From an uncultured Prevotellaceae bacterium (lineage in GTDB: Bacteria; Bacteroidota; Bacteroidia; Bacteroidales; Bacteroidaceae), in NCBI GenBank assembly GCA_902801155.1, contig CADCHG010000008.1:1-60687 (forward strand): 60,687 nt of DNA. The letters are read 5' to 3'. The position numbers were made by a program, and so were the translations under genes. The notes beneath the pieces are model-generated. The model saw nothing but the letters and a program-made list of their open reading frames with translations. It was not told the origin of the DNA and did no database searches. Below are positions 1-9,071 of this stretch, one piece after another (position 1 is the stretch's first letter; each line of letters begins with the position of its first letter).

Positions 1-81
1 TTTAATCACGCATCTATAGAATAACAGCCCTTACGGACTGCCCTATTAGGTGTCGGGCTTTCAGCCCTCGCAGTCTTGAAT

Positions 82-99
82 TCGTCGAACTCACGTTAA
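82..99 (+). repeat. 18 bp interspersed word, copy 1
   Basis: The sequence TCGTCGAACTCACGTTAA lies in the gene-free start of the window. The same word, exact or with one to three changes, recurs at 16073-16090, 18851-18866, 33629-33646 and 33674-33691, always between genes. The bases on either side (100-160) form a loose hairpin whose arms read AAAAGGTGAAA and TTTCACCTTT. I see no gene in 1-386 apart from the leader described separately. Confidence 0.6.
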
Positions 100-257
100 G
101 TAGAAAGTGTAAAGTAAAAAGGTGAAAAGTGTATTTGCGCATTTCACCTTTAATTTTTGCTTTTATGGTAAAATTATAATTACGAATAATAAAATATAGA
201 TAAATATTTATGTTAATAACGCTAAAAATAGACGATAAAAATTAACATTTAGTTCTC

Positions 258-284
258 TTGTTTCGGAAATCTTAGTATTTTTGC
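258..284 (+). promoter_or_regulatory. promoter of rprX-rprY
   Basis: TATTTTTGC at 276-284 fits the Bacteroidetes -7 consensus TAnnTTTGC. A TTG at 258-260 is a possible -33 element, but its spacing (15) is shorter than the usual 19-21. The structured leader starts where transcription would start. Confidence 0.55.
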
Positions 285-379
285 ATTCGGGAAATCAAAG
301 AACGTGCGCCAGCCTTTAGGGCAGACACGCACTTTTCCATTCATGCGAGGATGCTTCGCACGTTGTCAAAAAATTAGAA
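284..379 (+). ncRNA. structured leader element, copy a (rprX 5' UTR)
   Basis: This 5' untranslated region belongs to a leader family also found before cysK, the hydrolase at 19108 and the TonB receptor at 58827. It holds the shared core pieces ACGTGCGCCAGCC and GCGAGGATGCTTCGCACG. Inner arms GTGCG/CGCAC enclose a GCC/GGC hairpin, and the outer GGAAA/TTTCC arms can form the basal stem. This copy is the most diverged in the basal stem. The family resemblance is seen in the sequence; its function is unknown to me. Confidence 0.6.
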
Positions 380-390
380 AGAATAGATGA
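343..390 (+). CDS. possible 15-codon upstream ORF overlapping the rprX start
   Basis: An ATG inside the leader opens 15 codons (starting M-R-G-C-F-A-R-C). Its TGA overlaps the ATG of rprX in an ATGA arrangement, a geometry that permits translational coupling. No other leader copy has this exact arrangement, so it may be chance. Confidence 0.25.
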   Translation: MRGCFARCQKIRKNR

Positions 391-1943
391 AGAAATCAAC
401 TATATGGCTCGTTGCCGTTGTCATGGGACTCTCATTCGTAGGTCTTCTGTACTTGCAGATTTCATATATCGAGGAGATGACCAAGATGAAGCGAGAGCAA
501 TTCAATGAATCTGTCAACCGAGCCTTGTATCAGGCTTCACGTAACCTCGAGATGAACGAGACGCTCAGATACTTGGAGAAGGATGTTAATGCTACAGAAC
601 GTCGCGCTATCAAGTTTGATTCCGTGTCAAGTGTAGGCGGTAAGTTGAACGCTGGTATTCAGCAGTCGCATCAATATGCGGTGGCAGGAGAAGACGGTAC
701 GATATACTCATCCTTTGAGTTGAAGACCATAACCTTGAAGCCTTCAAAGGTGCCAAAGGCTATGATACTCCATTCTGATAAGGAAAGCTCAATTTCTGAG
801 GCTGCAAAGTCTATGCAGGAGATTATCCGAAACAGATATGTATATCAGAGGGCGTTGCTTGATGAGGTGGTTTATAATATTCTCTATACAGCATCTGACA
901 AGCCATTGAAGGAGAGGATAAACTTCAAGATGCTCGATCAGGATATACGAGCAGAGCTTCTAAACAATGGTATCTCTATTCCTTATCATTTTTCAGTCAA
1001 CACAAGTGATGGTAGAGAAGTCTATCGTTGTCCTGACTACACGGATGAAGGTGAGGAGAATACCTATACGCAGGTTCTTTTCCGTAATGATCCGCACTCG
1101 AAGATGGGTGTTGTGAACATCCACTTCCCTGATATGTCGAGCTATATCTTCTCAAGTGTGAAGTTCATGATACCGGCACTTATCTTCACAGGTGTGCTGC
1201 TTATCACTTTCATCTTCACTATCGTGGTTATCTTCCGTCAGAAGCGATTCTCTGAGATGCGTAATGACTTCATCAACAACATGACGCATGAGTTCAAGAC
1301 TCCGATATCAAGTATCTCACTTGCTGCTCAGATGCTGAAGGATGATACAATAACAAAGTCGCCAACTATGCTCTCGCATCTGTCAGGTGTTATCGTTGAT
1401 GAGACAAAACGCTTGCGTTTCCAGGTTGAGAAGGTTTTGCAGATGTCAATGTTCGACCACAAGAAGGTTACATTCAAGAAGCGCGACCTTGAACTCAACG
1501 AACTTGTAGAGGGCGTTATCAATACGTTCACCCTCAAGGTTGAGGCTTCAGGAGGAAAGATAGACAGTAGTTTGGCAGCAACGAGTTCAAAGGTATATGT
1601 TGATGAGATGCACCTCACGAATGTGGTGTTCAATCTTATGGACAATGCCGTTAAGTACAAGAAAGAGGATGTGGATATTCATCTGAATGTTCGTACATGG
1701 AATGATGCCACGCATGTATATCTCTCTATTGCCGATAATGGTATTGGTATCAAGAAGGAGAACCTGAAGAAGATCTTCGAGAAATTCTATCGAGTTCACA
1801 CCGGTAACCGACATGATGTAAAGGGCTTCGGACTTGGTCTTGCCTATGTCAAGCAGATTGTGGATCTTCACAAGGGAACCATACATGCAGAGTCTGAGAT
1901 TGGCAAGGGAACAAAGTTCATCATTAAGTTGCCGTTGTGCTAG
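387..1943 (+). CDS. rprX: RprX-like sensor histidine kinase
   Basis: This 518-residue membrane sensor kinase phosphorylates the response regulator encoded 66 bp downstream. A first membrane segment lies at about residues 6-26 and a second at about 258-283. Between them is a 230-residue extracytoplasmic sensor region with no domain I can name. The phosphoacceptor motif NNMTHEFKTPIS carries His301. It is followed by an N box near residue 415 (FNLMDNAVKYKK), a G1 box DNGIGIK and a G2 box GFGLGLAY, so the kinase looks catalytically complete. Length and neighbour match RprX of Bacteroides fragilis. The ATG is the first in frame after the leader and overlaps a short upstream ORF. The signal sensed cannot be read from the sequence. 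Confidence 0.85.
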   Translation: MKKSTIWLVAVVMGLSFVGLLYLQISYIEEMTKMKREQFNESVNRALYQASRNLEMNETLRYLEKDVNATERRAIKFDSVSSVGGKLNAGIQQSHQYAVAGEDGTIYSSFELKTITLKPSKVPKAMILHSDKESSISEAAKSMQEIIRNRYVYQRALLDEVVYNILYTASDKPLKERINFKMLDQDIRAELLNNGISIPYHFSVNTSDGREVYRCPDYTDEGEENTYTQVLFRNDPHSKMGVVNIHFPDMSSYIFSSVKFMIPALIFTGVLLITFIFTIVVIFRQKRFSEMRNDFINNMTHEFKTPISSISLAAQMLKDDTITKSPTMLSHLSGVIVDETKRLRFQVEKVLQMSMFDHKKVTFKKRDLELNELVEGVINTFTLKVEASGGKIDSSLAATSSKVYVDEMHLTNVVFNLMDNAVKYKKEDVDIHLNVRTWNDATHVYLSIADNGIGIKKENLKKIFEKFYRVHTGNRHDVKGFGLGLAYVKQIVDLHKGTIHAESEIGKGTKFIIKLPLC

Positions 1944-2009
1944 AAAGTGAAAAGTGTAAAGAGTGAAGTGTAAAGAGTAAAGAAACAAAATATAAAAATA
2001 ATAACTATT

Positions 2010-2708
2010 ATGGAAGAAAATGTAAAAATTCTGCTTTGCGAGGATGATGAGAACCTCGGTATGTTGCTTCGTGAGTATCTTCAGGCTAAGGGCTTCACAA
2101 CAGAGCTCTGCCCTGATGGTGAGGCTGGTTTCCGCGCTTTCCAGCGTGACAAGTTTGATATCTGCGTCCTCGACGTTATGATGCCTAAGAAGGATGGTTT
2201 CACACTTGCTTCTGATATCCGTCAGAGTAATCTTGAGATTCCTATCATCTTCCTTACTGCCAAGCAGTTGAAGGAGGATATTCTTGAAGGCTTCAAGATT
2301 GGTGCAGACGACTATATCACAAAGCCATTCTCAATGGAAGAGCTTGTATTCCGTATAGAGGCAATCCTTCGTCGTGTTCGTGGAAAGAAGACAAAGGAGA
2401 GCACAGTATATCAGCTCGGCCGCTTCGTTTTCGATACACAGAAGCAGCTCCTTACCAATGGCGATAAGATGGTTAAGCTCACAACCAAGGAGAACGAACT
2501 TCTCTCTCTGCTTTGCAGTCATGCCAACGAGATCCTCCAGCGTGATTTCGCCTTGAAGACCATCTGGATTGATGATAACTACTTCAATGCACGTTCTATG
2601 GATGTTTACATCACAAAGCTTCGTAAGCACCTCAAGGATGATGACCAGATTGAGATCATCAACATCCACGGTAAGGGCTATAAGCTCATAGTTCCAGGAG
2701 AGGAGTAG
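2010..2708 (+). CDS. rprY: RprY-like OmpR-family response regulator
   Basis: This 232-residue regulator pairs with the kinase just upstream. The receiver domain covers about residues 5-120: acidic pocket Glu11-Asp12-Asp13, phosphoacceptor Asp55 (CVLDVMMPKKDG), Thr83 and Lys105 (ITKPFS). A winged-helix OmpR/PhoB DNA-binding domain follows from about residue 135 to the end (RDFALKTIW, MDVYITKLRKHL, IHGKGYKL). Length fits RprY. The two genes are in one direction, 66 bp apart, with only a run of degenerate GTGTAAAGAGTAAA words between them. They are probably co-transcribed. Confidence 0.87.
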   Translation: MEENVKILLCEDDENLGMLLREYLQAKGFTTELCPDGEAGFRAFQRDKFDICVLDVMMPKKDGFTLASDIRQSNLEIPIIFLTAKQLKEDILEGFKIGADDYITKPFSMEELVFRIEAILRRVRGKKTKESTVYQLGRFVFDTQKQLLTNGDKMVKLTTKENELLSLLCSHANEILQRDFALKTIWIDDNYFNARSMDVYITKLRKHLKDDDQIEIINIHGKGYKLIVPGEE

Positions 2709-2813
2709 TTTTTTAGTGTAAAGTATAAAGTGTAAAGAGTAAAGTGGAAGGTGTAAAGAGTAAAGAGTAAAGAGAATAATAGTATAAATACTATCTACAT
2801 TACCCTTTACTCT

Positions 2814-4118
2814 CTACCCTTTAATCTTTTTCAAATGCCAATACACGCTCTGTGTCACGCCTCTTGCCGTAAGGTAAAGAATGAAGGCGAGCCACAGGGC
2901 GTGATTGTGTAATGTGGTTTCGAGAGAGAAATATGTAATGAAGAACACAATAGCAGCTACGAATGTTCCTGATAGCATTCCCTTTGTCATCGTCATGCCT
3001 ATAAACACACCGTCCCATACAAATGCCACCATTCCAGAAATAGGTATCAGTATTGCCCAGAAGATGTATTCTTCGGATGCAGAGATAACGCTTTCCTCGT
3101 TTGTGAGAAGGCGTAGGAAGTCAAGTCCGCCAACTCCATATACGATGGAATAGATAGCTGTCAGTCCCATACTCCAATAGAAAACCTTTCTTATCGTTTC
3201 CTTTAGAGAAGCGTTGTCACCAGCACCATAGAAACGGCCGCAAAGTGCCTCGGCGGCATATGCAAATCCGTCCATTATGTATGAGTACAGAATGAATAGT
3301 TGCATAAGCAGGGTATTGACGGCAAGAATAATCTCCCCACCTTTCGCACCTGCCACTACAAAGTACAGATTTACAGATACTAAGAATAATGTGCGAAGGA
3401 AAATATCCCTGTTCACCGTGAAGAAAGACTTCATTGCCGATGACTCGAAAATGCACGATAATGATACACGTGAATTGCCATCCGAAGGAATCTCCCTTCT
3501 CTTTCTCAGAAAGAAGAAACATCCCATGAAGAAACCAGCCCATTGTGCTATCAGCGTTCCTGATGCAACACCTTCAATCTTCATTCCAAGACAATACACC
3601 AATAACAGAGATACAAGTATGTTCACCACATTCTGTGTGATGGAAATGATCATCGGAATCTTTGTGTTCTGCATACCCACAAACCATCCGTTTAAGGCAA
3701 AGAGACCGAGGCTTGCCGGTGCTCCCCAGATGCAGATATAGCAGTATGAATACACAAGTTGGGTGACATTCTCATCAGGAGCAATAAACCACATAACGAG
3801 ATGGAGTAGGGGATACTGCAAAATAATGATAGCCAGTCCGATAAGTGAGGATATACAGATTGCCCTAAGTCCTGTAAGGTCAGCCTCTCCGAAGTCCTTT
3901 CTGCCGTATGCCTGAGCCGTCATTCCGCCTGTTCCCATTCTAAGAAACGCGAAGAGCCAGTACATGATGTTGAAAATCATAGAACCTACGGCAATAGCGC
4001 CTATATAGCGTGCCTCACCCATATGGCCTGTTATGGCTGTATCTACAAGACCGAGTAATGGCACGGTTATGTTAGATACAATGGATGGGAGGGCGAGATT
4101 GATGATTTTGCGATGCAT
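2814..4118 (-). CDS. MATE family multidrug/sodium antiporter (DinF-like)
   Basis: This is a 434-residue inner-membrane exporter with about twelve hydrophobic segments arranged as two similar halves, the usual size for MATE proteins. The N-terminal pattern LALPSIVSNITVPLLGLVDTA is typical of the family, and the sequence reads most like the DinF branch. The ORF is open further upstream, but MHRKIINLALPS is the start that fits the family. The 15 extra codons upstream carry no membrane or signal character. The gene converges with rprY across about 100 bp of short repeats. The substrate cannot be inferred. Confidence 0.85.
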   Translation of the reverse strand: MHRKIINLALPSIVSNITVPLLGLVDTAITGHMGEARYIGAIAVGSMIFNIMYWLFAFLRMGTGGMTAQAYGRKDFGEADLTGLRAICISSLIGLAIIILQYPLLHLVMWFIAPDENVTQLVYSYCYICIWGAPASLGLFALNGWFVGMQNTKIPMIISITQNVVNILVSLLLVYCLGMKIEGVASGTLIAQWAGFFMGCFFFLRKRREIPSDGNSRVSLSCIFESSAMKSFFTVNRDIFLRTLFLVSVNLYFVVAGAKGGEIILAVNTLLMQLFILYSYIMDGFAYAAEALCGRFYGAGDNASLKETIRKVFYWSMGLTAIYSIVYGVGGLDFLRLLTNEESVISASEEYIFWAILIPISGMVAFVWDGVFIGMTMTKGMLSGTFVAAIVFFITYFSLETTLHNHALWLAFILYLTARGVTQSVYWHLKKIKG

Positions 4119-4229
4119 TTGATTGTATGTTGGGTGATAGGTGCTAGGTGATAGCGACTGCAAAATTACTATATTTATGCTAAAAACTGGACTTTAATAT
4201 TATAAATATTAGGAAATTGGGGAATTTAT

Positions 4230-4261
4230 TTTGTTTAATCAAGAATATTTGCTAATTTTGC
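4230..4261 (+). promoter_or_regulatory. promoter of alaS
   Basis: TTTG at 4230-4233, 19 bases, then TAATTTTGC at 4253-4261 is a full match to the Bacteroidetes housekeeping promoter. The predicted leader to alaS is about 50 bases. Confidence 0.75.
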
Positions 4262-4312
4262 ACCTTAAAATCATAAAGTTGTAAATCGTAAATAAAAAAA
4301 TAGTAAATCTCA

Positions 4313-6934
4313 ATGATGACAGCAAACGAAATCCGTGACTCGTTCAAGAAATTCTTCGAACAGAAAGGACATGCCATCGTGCCAAGTGCACCAATGGTGA
4401 TTAAAGATGACCCAACACTTATGTTTACCAATGCTGGTATGAACCAGTGGAAGGATGTAATCCTCGGTACACGCGACCCAGAGCCACGCCGCCGTGCGGA
4501 CTCTCAGAAGTGTCTCCGTGTAAGTGGTAAGCACAATGACCTCGAGGAGGTTGGACACGATACATATCACCATACAATGTTCGAGATGCTCGGCAACTGG
4601 TCATTCGGTGACTACTTCAAGGAAGGTGCTATTGATATGGCATGGGAGTATCTCGTTGATGTTCTCAAGCTTGATCCTGCTGACCTCTACGTTACAATCT
4701 TCGAGGGTGATGATAGCGAAGGTCTTGCACGCGATGAGGAGGCTTATGGCTACTGGCTCAAGCACGTTCCTGCTGACCACATCATCAATGGTAACAAGCA
4801 CGATAACTTCTGGGAGATGGGCGATACTGGTCCTTGTGGTCCTTGCTCCGAGATTCACCTCGACTCTCGTACTCCTGAGGAGAAGGCAAAGGTTCCTGGA
4901 CGTGAGCTCGTCAATAAGGACGATCCACAGGTTATCGAGATATGGAACATCGTATTCATGCAGTTCGAGCGTAAGGCTGACGGTCACCTCGAGCCACTTG
5001 GTATGAACGTAATCGATACTGGTATGGGCTTCGAGCGTCTTGTTCGTGCTCTTCAAGGCAAGCATTCTAACTATGATACAGACGTATTCCAGCCTATCAT
5101 CAAGGAGATTGAGCGTCTCTCTGGCAAGAAATACGGTGCTGCAGAGGAAACAGATGTGGCAATGCGTGTAATCGCTGACCACCTCCGTGCAGTAGCATTC
5201 TCTATCGCTGACGGTCAGCTTCCGGGCAATGCAAAGGCAGGCTATGTCATCCGTCGTATCCTTCGTCGTGCTGTTCGCTATGCATATACATTCCTCGATC
5301 AGAAGGAAGCATTCGTATATAAGCTCCTCCCAGTTCTCATTCAGGAGATGGGACCATCTTACCCAGAGCTCCCAGGACAGCGTGAGCTTATCGGTAAGGT
5401 TATCAAGGAAGAGGAGGATTCATTCCTCCGCACTCTCGACAAGGGTATCTCTATGCTCTCTGATGCTATCGAGGCTCTCAAGGCAGAGAAGAAGAACGTG
5501 CTCGACGGTACTCAGGCATTCCGTCTGTTTGATACCTACGGTTTCCCTCTCGACCTCACTGAGCTTATCTGCCGTGAGCAGGGCGTAAGCGTTGATGAGG
5601 CTAAGTTCAATGAGGAGATGGAGGCACAGAAGGCTCGTGCTCGTAATGCTGCACAGGTAGAGAATTCTGACTGGGTAGAACTCAAGCCGGGCGAGCAGCA
5701 GTTCGTAGGTTACGACTACACAGAGTATGAGTGTGAGATTCTCCGCTACCGTAAGGTGACTGTCAAGAAAGCTACATATTTCGAGATTGTACTCTCTGCA
5801 ACTCCATTCTATGGTGAGATGGGTGGTCAGGTAGGCGACAAGGGTGTCCTTGTTTCTGAGAACGAGACCGTCAACATAATCGACACACGTCGTGAGAATG
5901 GCCAGAGCGTTCATATCGTAAAGGAGATGCCAAAGGATCCTACGGCTCCATTCATGGCTTGCGTTGATACAGACCTTCGTAATGCAAGTGCTGCCAACCA
6001 CACAGCAACCCACCTTCTCGACTATGCTTTGAAGCAGGTTCTCGGTGATCATGTTGAGCAGAAGGGCTCTTTCGTAAGTCCTGATACTCTCCGTTTCGAC
6101 TTCTCTCATTTCGAGAAGGTAACCGATGAGCAGCTCCGTGAGGTTTCACGCATCGTGAACTCAATGATTCGTGAGGACATTCCACTTGACGAGCATCGTG
6201 ACACTCCACTTGAGGAGGCAAAGAAGCTCGGTGCTATCGCCCTCTTCGGCGAGAAGTATGGCGACAAGGTTCGTGTTGTTCGTTTCGGACCTTCTTGCGA
6301 GTTCTGTGGTGGTATTCACGCAAGCAGCACAGGCCGTATCGGTATGTTCAAGATTGTTTCTGAGAGTAGTGTTGCTGCCGGCATCCGTCGTATTGAGGCT
6401 GTTACTGGCAAGCAATGCGAGGAAATGCTTTATGCTATGGAAGATACTGCAAAGGCTATCGGCAATATGTTCAATAATGCCAAGGATCTTCAGGGTGCTA
6501 TTGCTAAGTTCATTGACGAGCACGAGGACTTGAAGAAGGAAGTTGAGGCAATGAAGGCACAGGCTGCTGCACGTATCAAGGCTAAGCTCATAGAGCAGGT
6601 ACAGAATATCAATGGTGTCAATGTCATCAAGGCTGTTGTTCCTGCTGATGCACAGCAATGTAAGGATATCGTATTCCAGATTCGTGAGGCTATGCCAGGC
6701 TCACTCGTATGTGCTCTCGGCACAAAGGTAGGTGGTAAGCCAAGCATCACGGTAATGCTTTCCGACGATATGGTCAAGGATCACAACCTCAACGCTGGTA
6801 AGATTGTGCGCGAGGCTGCCAAGCTCATTCAGGGTGGTGGCGGCGGTCAGCCTTTCTTCGCTACTGCTGGTGGTAAGAATCCTGACGGCATCTCTGCAGC
6901 CCTCGACAAGGCTGTAGAACTCTGCGAACTATAA
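4313..6934 (+). CDS. alaS: alanine--tRNA ligase
   Basis: This 873-residue enzyme charges tRNA(Ala). The class II catalytic domain is at the N-terminus, with motif 1 in the region ending [12 protein letters not shown] and the RRAVRYAY stretch near residue 325. The editing domain has zinc-binding HTATHLL near residue 562 and CGGIH near 664. A C-terminal coiled coil (about 715-760) and C-Ala domain ([14 protein letters not shown]) complete the protein. Length is full. Two ATGs in a row (4313 and 4316) are equally good starts. A strong promoter stands alone upstream. The codon choice is very regular, as expected for a highly expressed housekeeping gene. Confidence 0.97.
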   Translation: MMTANEIRDSFKKFFEQKGHAIVPSAPMVIKDDPTLMFTNAGMNQWKDVILGTRDPEPRRRADSQKCLRVSGKHNDLEEVGHDTYHHTMFEMLGNWSFGDYFKEGAIDMAWEYLVDVLKLDPADLYVTIFEGDDSEGLARDEEAYGYWLKHVPADHIINGNKHDNFWEMGDTGPCGPCSEIHLDSRTPEEKAKVPGRELVNKDDPQVIEIWNIVFMQFERKADGHLEPLGMNVIDTGMGFERLVRALQGKHSNYDTDVFQPIIKEIERLSGKKYGAAEETDVAMRVIADHLRAVAFSIADGQLPGNAKAGYVIRRILRRAVRYAYTFLDQKEAFVYKLLPVLIQEMGPSYPELPGQRELIGKVIKEEEDSFLRTLDKGISMLSDAIEALKAEKKNVLDGTQAFRLFDTYGFPLDLTELICREQGVSVDEAKFNEEMEAQKARARNAAQVENSDWVELKPGEQQFVGYDYTEYECEILRYRKVTVKKATYFEIVLSATPFYGEMGGQVGDKGVLVSENETVNIIDTRRENGQSVHIVKEMPKDPTAPFMACVDTDLRNASAANHTATHLLDYALKQVLGDHVEQKGSFVSPDTLRFDFSHFEKVTDEQLREVSRIVNSMIREDIPLDEHRDTPLEEAKKLGAIALFGEKYGDKVRVVRFGPSCEFCGGIHASSTGRIGMFKIVSESSVAAGIRRIEAVTGKQCEEMLYAMEDTAKAIGNMFNNAKDLQGAIAKFIDEHEDLKKEVEAMKAQAAARIKAKLIEQVQNINGVNVIKAVVPADAQQCKDIVFQIREAMPGSLVCALGTKVGGKPSITVMLSDDMVKDHNLNAGKIVREAAKLIQGGGGGQPFFATAGGKNPDGISAALDKAVELCEL

Positions 6935-6937
6935 TAA

Positions 6938-7074
6938 GTGAATAGTGAAAAGTGAATAGAGAATAATACTTAATACTGGTGGACACCATTATGGGTTTTC
7001 TCTATAATCGTGATAGCAGTATTTTTCACTAAGTATTATTCACTATTCACTATTCGTTATTCACTCTAAAACTC
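6938..7074. repeat. inverted intergenic repeat, family A copy 1
   Basis: Reiterated GTGAATAGTGAA words on the left are mirrored by TTCACTATTCAC words on the right. The inner arms AATACTTAATACTGGTGG and GATAGCAGTATT...AAGTATTATT are shared almost word for word with 19930-20072. The middle (about 40 bp) differs between copies. The repeat separates alaS from the MerR-like gene and may act as a bidirectional terminator or an RNA-stabilising hairpin; that role is inference. Confidence 0.7.
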
Positions 7075-7082
7075 TCCCCAAT

Positions 7083-7421
7083 ATGTCCGAGAAAAATTTA
7101 AAGGTATATTACACCATCAAGGATGTGGCAGAGATTGTTGGTGTAACGGAGCCTACTCTTAGGTTCTGGGAAACAGAGTTTCCTCATATCAAGCCAAAGA
7201 CAACTGCCAACAAGGTTCGTCAGTACACCATGAAGGAGATAGATGATATCAAGGTCATCTATAACCTCATCAGAGTACGTGGCTTCAAGATTGCTGCGGC
7301 AAAGAAAATGCTGCATGCCAATCGTTCTGGCGTTGACAGAACAGATAAGGTGCTTCGCAAGCTGCAGGACGTGAAGACTGAACTTACAGCTTTGAAAGCA
7401 CAGCTTGATATCATAGTATAG
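7083..7421 (+). CDS. MerR family transcriptional regulator
   Basis: This short 112-residue MerR protein has the N-terminal winged helix at about residues 9-75: YYTIKDVAEIVGVTEPTLRFWE, then the RQYTMKEIDDI wing. A C-terminal coiled coil follows at about 88-110. There is no C-terminal cysteine or ligand-binding domain, so it is not a metal sensor of the classical kind. Such short forms are common as one-copy regulators in Bacteroidetes. It sits 110 bp before an exporter gene, but a repeat lies between them, so co-regulation is only possible. Target unknown. Confidence 0.85.
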   Translation: MSEKNLKVYYTIKDVAEIVGVTEPTLRFWETEFPHIKPKTTANKVRQYTMKEIDDIKVIYNLIRVRGFKIAAAKKMLHANRSGVDRTDKVLRKLQDVKTELTALKAQLDIIV

Positions 7422-7442
7422 GGCATTGCCAACAGATATTAT

Positions 7443-7523
7443 TAAAACGCAAAGACGCGGAGACGCAAAGTTTATTATTGGATTTCTTTGCTCAGCGTCT
7501 TAGTGCCTTTGTGTTTAAAACAA
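7443..7523. repeat. AACGCAAAGACGC interspersed inverted repeat, copy 1
   Basis: The left part reads AACGCAAAGACGCGGAGACG and the right part mirrors it (CTTTGCTCAGCGTCTTAG...CCTTTGTGTTT). A related copy lies at 58925-58985 and a fragment at 31505-31522. The repeat supplies the reading frame upstream of the MFS gene, so any MFS start placed inside it would be artificial. Confidence 0.65.
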
Positions 7524-7534
7524 TAAACTTTATA

Positions 7535-8692
7535 GTGAAAAGGGCTCTTGTCTCTCTTGCTATGGGCACTTTTGGGCTCGGCATTACCGAGTTCGTCATG
7601 ATGGCTATCTTGCCTAACGTGGCAAGCGATTTCTCTGTGTCCATCCCTGTAGCCGGACATCTTATTTCCGCTTATGCTCTTGGTGTGTGTGTAGGAGCTC
7701 CGATGCTGTTGATGCTCGGGCGCACATGGCCGTTGAAGCGTATCATTCTCATGCTTTGCTGCATCTTCGTCTCTGCCTCTGCATTGATGGCGGCAAGTCC
7801 TTCGTATGCCGTTTTTCTTCTGGCACGCTTCTGTGCCGGACTTCCTCACGGTGCCTATTTCGGAGTTACGAGTATTGTTGCCGACAGGATCTCTCCCGAT
7901 GGGAAATCGGCTTTTGCCGTGGCTGTCGTGAGTGTCGGTATGGCGATAGCCAATCTTATAGGCATACCTCTTGGCACATGGCTTACTGGTATCCTGTCAT
8001 GGCGACTGGTCTTCATCTTTTCATGCGCATGGGGCATAGCCACTCTGCTTGCCATCTGGAGGTTCGTACCTTCCATACCTCCGCTTCCCAATATAGGCTT
8101 CAAGGGCACATTCCGTTTCCTGAAGCACCTCGCACCGTGGCTCGTCATCTTGGGAACATTGTTTGGTAATTGCGGAGTTTTCTGCTATTACAGTTATATC
8201 GCGCCTCTACTAACCAATATGTCGGGCATCCCTGCTGAGATGATGACCTTCATGATGGTACTTGCAGGAGCAGGTATGGTGGCAGGCAATCTGTCAGGAG
8301 GAAAGATATCCGACAAGGCAGGTCCCGGTCACATGGGCAGATATGGAGTGATGACGATGTTCCTGATGCTAGCCCTCATCTTTTTCTTCTCGCAGAATAC
8401 GATTGTTTCTGTCGTGTGTATGGTGATAACTACAGCCGCTCTCTTCAGCGTTTCCGCTCCACAGCAACTGCTTTTGCTGAGATATTCTGACGGTGGCGAA
8501 TTTCTTGGAGGTGCAATGGTGCAGATAGCCTTTAATCTCGGCAATGCCATAGGCGCATTTTCTGGAGGAATACCAATCAGTCTCGGATTGACATACAACT
8601 ATTGCGCCCTTGTCGGTCTCTTTTTCGTGTCAATGGCCCTCATCGCCTACACATTATTTATAAGGAGATACGAATCAAAACGTGCGTCATGA
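7535..8692 (+). CDS. MFS transporter (AraJ/NepI-like exporter)
   Basis: This is a 385-residue major facilitator protein with about twelve membrane segments. It belongs to the drug or sugar exporter branch, judging from the N-terminal GTFGLGITEFVMMAILPNVA pattern (helix 1) and the conserved loop GRTWPLKR after helix 2. I chose the GTG at 7535 as start: KRALVSLAMG then begins helix 1, as in relatives. The frame is open back to 7478, but that part is intergenic repeat. An ATG at 7562 would cut helix 1. The gene ends in a separate terminator. Substrate unknown. Confidence 0.8.
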   Translation: MKRALVSLAMGTFGLGITEFVMMAILPNVASDFSVSIPVAGHLISAYALGVCVGAPMLLMLGRTWPLKRIILMLCCIFVSASALMAASPSYAVFLLARFCAGLPHGAYFGVTSIVADRISPDGKSAFAVAVVSVGMAIANLIGIPLGTWLTGILSWRLVFIFSCAWGIATLLAIWRFVPSIPPLPNIGFKGTFRFLKHLAPWLVILGTLFGNCGVFCYYSYIAPLLTNMSGIPAEMMTFMMVLAGAGMVAGNLSGGKISDKAGPGHMGRYGVMTMFLMLALIFFFSQNTIVSVVCMVITTAALFSVSAPQQLLLLRYSDGGEFLGGAMVQIAFNLGNAIGAFSGGIPISLGLTYNYCALVGLFFVSMALIAYTLFIRRYESKRAS

Positions 8693-8756
8693 TTTACTTT
8701 CTGAATTATGCTCTGCACAAGTGGTTGTCTGTTAAAGAAGGTATGTTTCGTAAGAA

Positions 8757-8783
8757 AAGTCCCATTTTTATGGGGCTTTTTTG
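8757..8783 (+). terminator. terminator after the MFS gene
   Basis: The stem AAGTCCCAT / ATGGGGCTT is followed by TTTTTTG. It lies 65 bp after the stop codon. Confidence 0.75.
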
Positions 8784-8836
8784 TTTTATATACCTTATAG
8801 AATTTAGGGTTAAAATCAATTTACCATATTTATGGT

Positions 8837-8869
8837 ATTGTGTAAATGATAGAAAAGCTGTAATTTTGC
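8837..8869 (+). promoter_or_regulatory. promoter of cysK
   Basis: ATTG at 8837-8840, 20 bases, then TAATTTTGC at 8861-8869. Transcription would begin at the first base of the duplicated leader. Confidence 0.75.
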
Positions 8870-9037
8870 ACTCAGAAATCAGAGACGTACACCAGCTTGC
8901 AGCTGACGTTTACTATTTCTTCGTGCGAGGATGCTTTACACGTTGCACTCAGAAATCAGAGACGTACACCAGCTTGCAGCTGACGTTTACTATTTCTTCG
9001 TGCGAGGATGCTTTGCACGTTGCACTCAGAAATCAGA
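8868..9037 (+). ncRNA. structured leader element, copy b, tandemly duplicated (cysK 5' UTR)
   Basis: A 77 bp unit occurs twice (8868-8944 and 8945-9021) with one base difference, followed by the first 16 bases of a third copy (9022-9037). Each unit starts GCACTCAGAAATCAG and contains the leader-family core CAGCTTGCAGCTG (a hairpin) and TGCGAGGATGCTTTGCACG. AGAAAT and ATTTCT form the basal stem. The unit repeats exactly at the word that follows the promoter, so the duplication could have arisen by recombination between the words at each end of a single copy. Confidence 0.75.
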
Positions 9038-9071
9038 AACAATAAATAACAAGATTAAAAAATATAGTATT

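Noticed and set aside
284-390. Leader peptide as the general function of the leader family
   Set aside because: The ATG in GAGGATGC is not kept in copies c and d, so a conserved peptide does not explain the family.
7478-7534. N-terminal extension of the MFS protein
   Set aside because: Its codons come from the AACGCAAAGACGC repeat and precede the usual first helix.
8931-9071. 47-codon extension of CysK through the leader
   Set aside because: The reading frame runs through non-coding leader repeats; the family start MAIAKK is at 9072.
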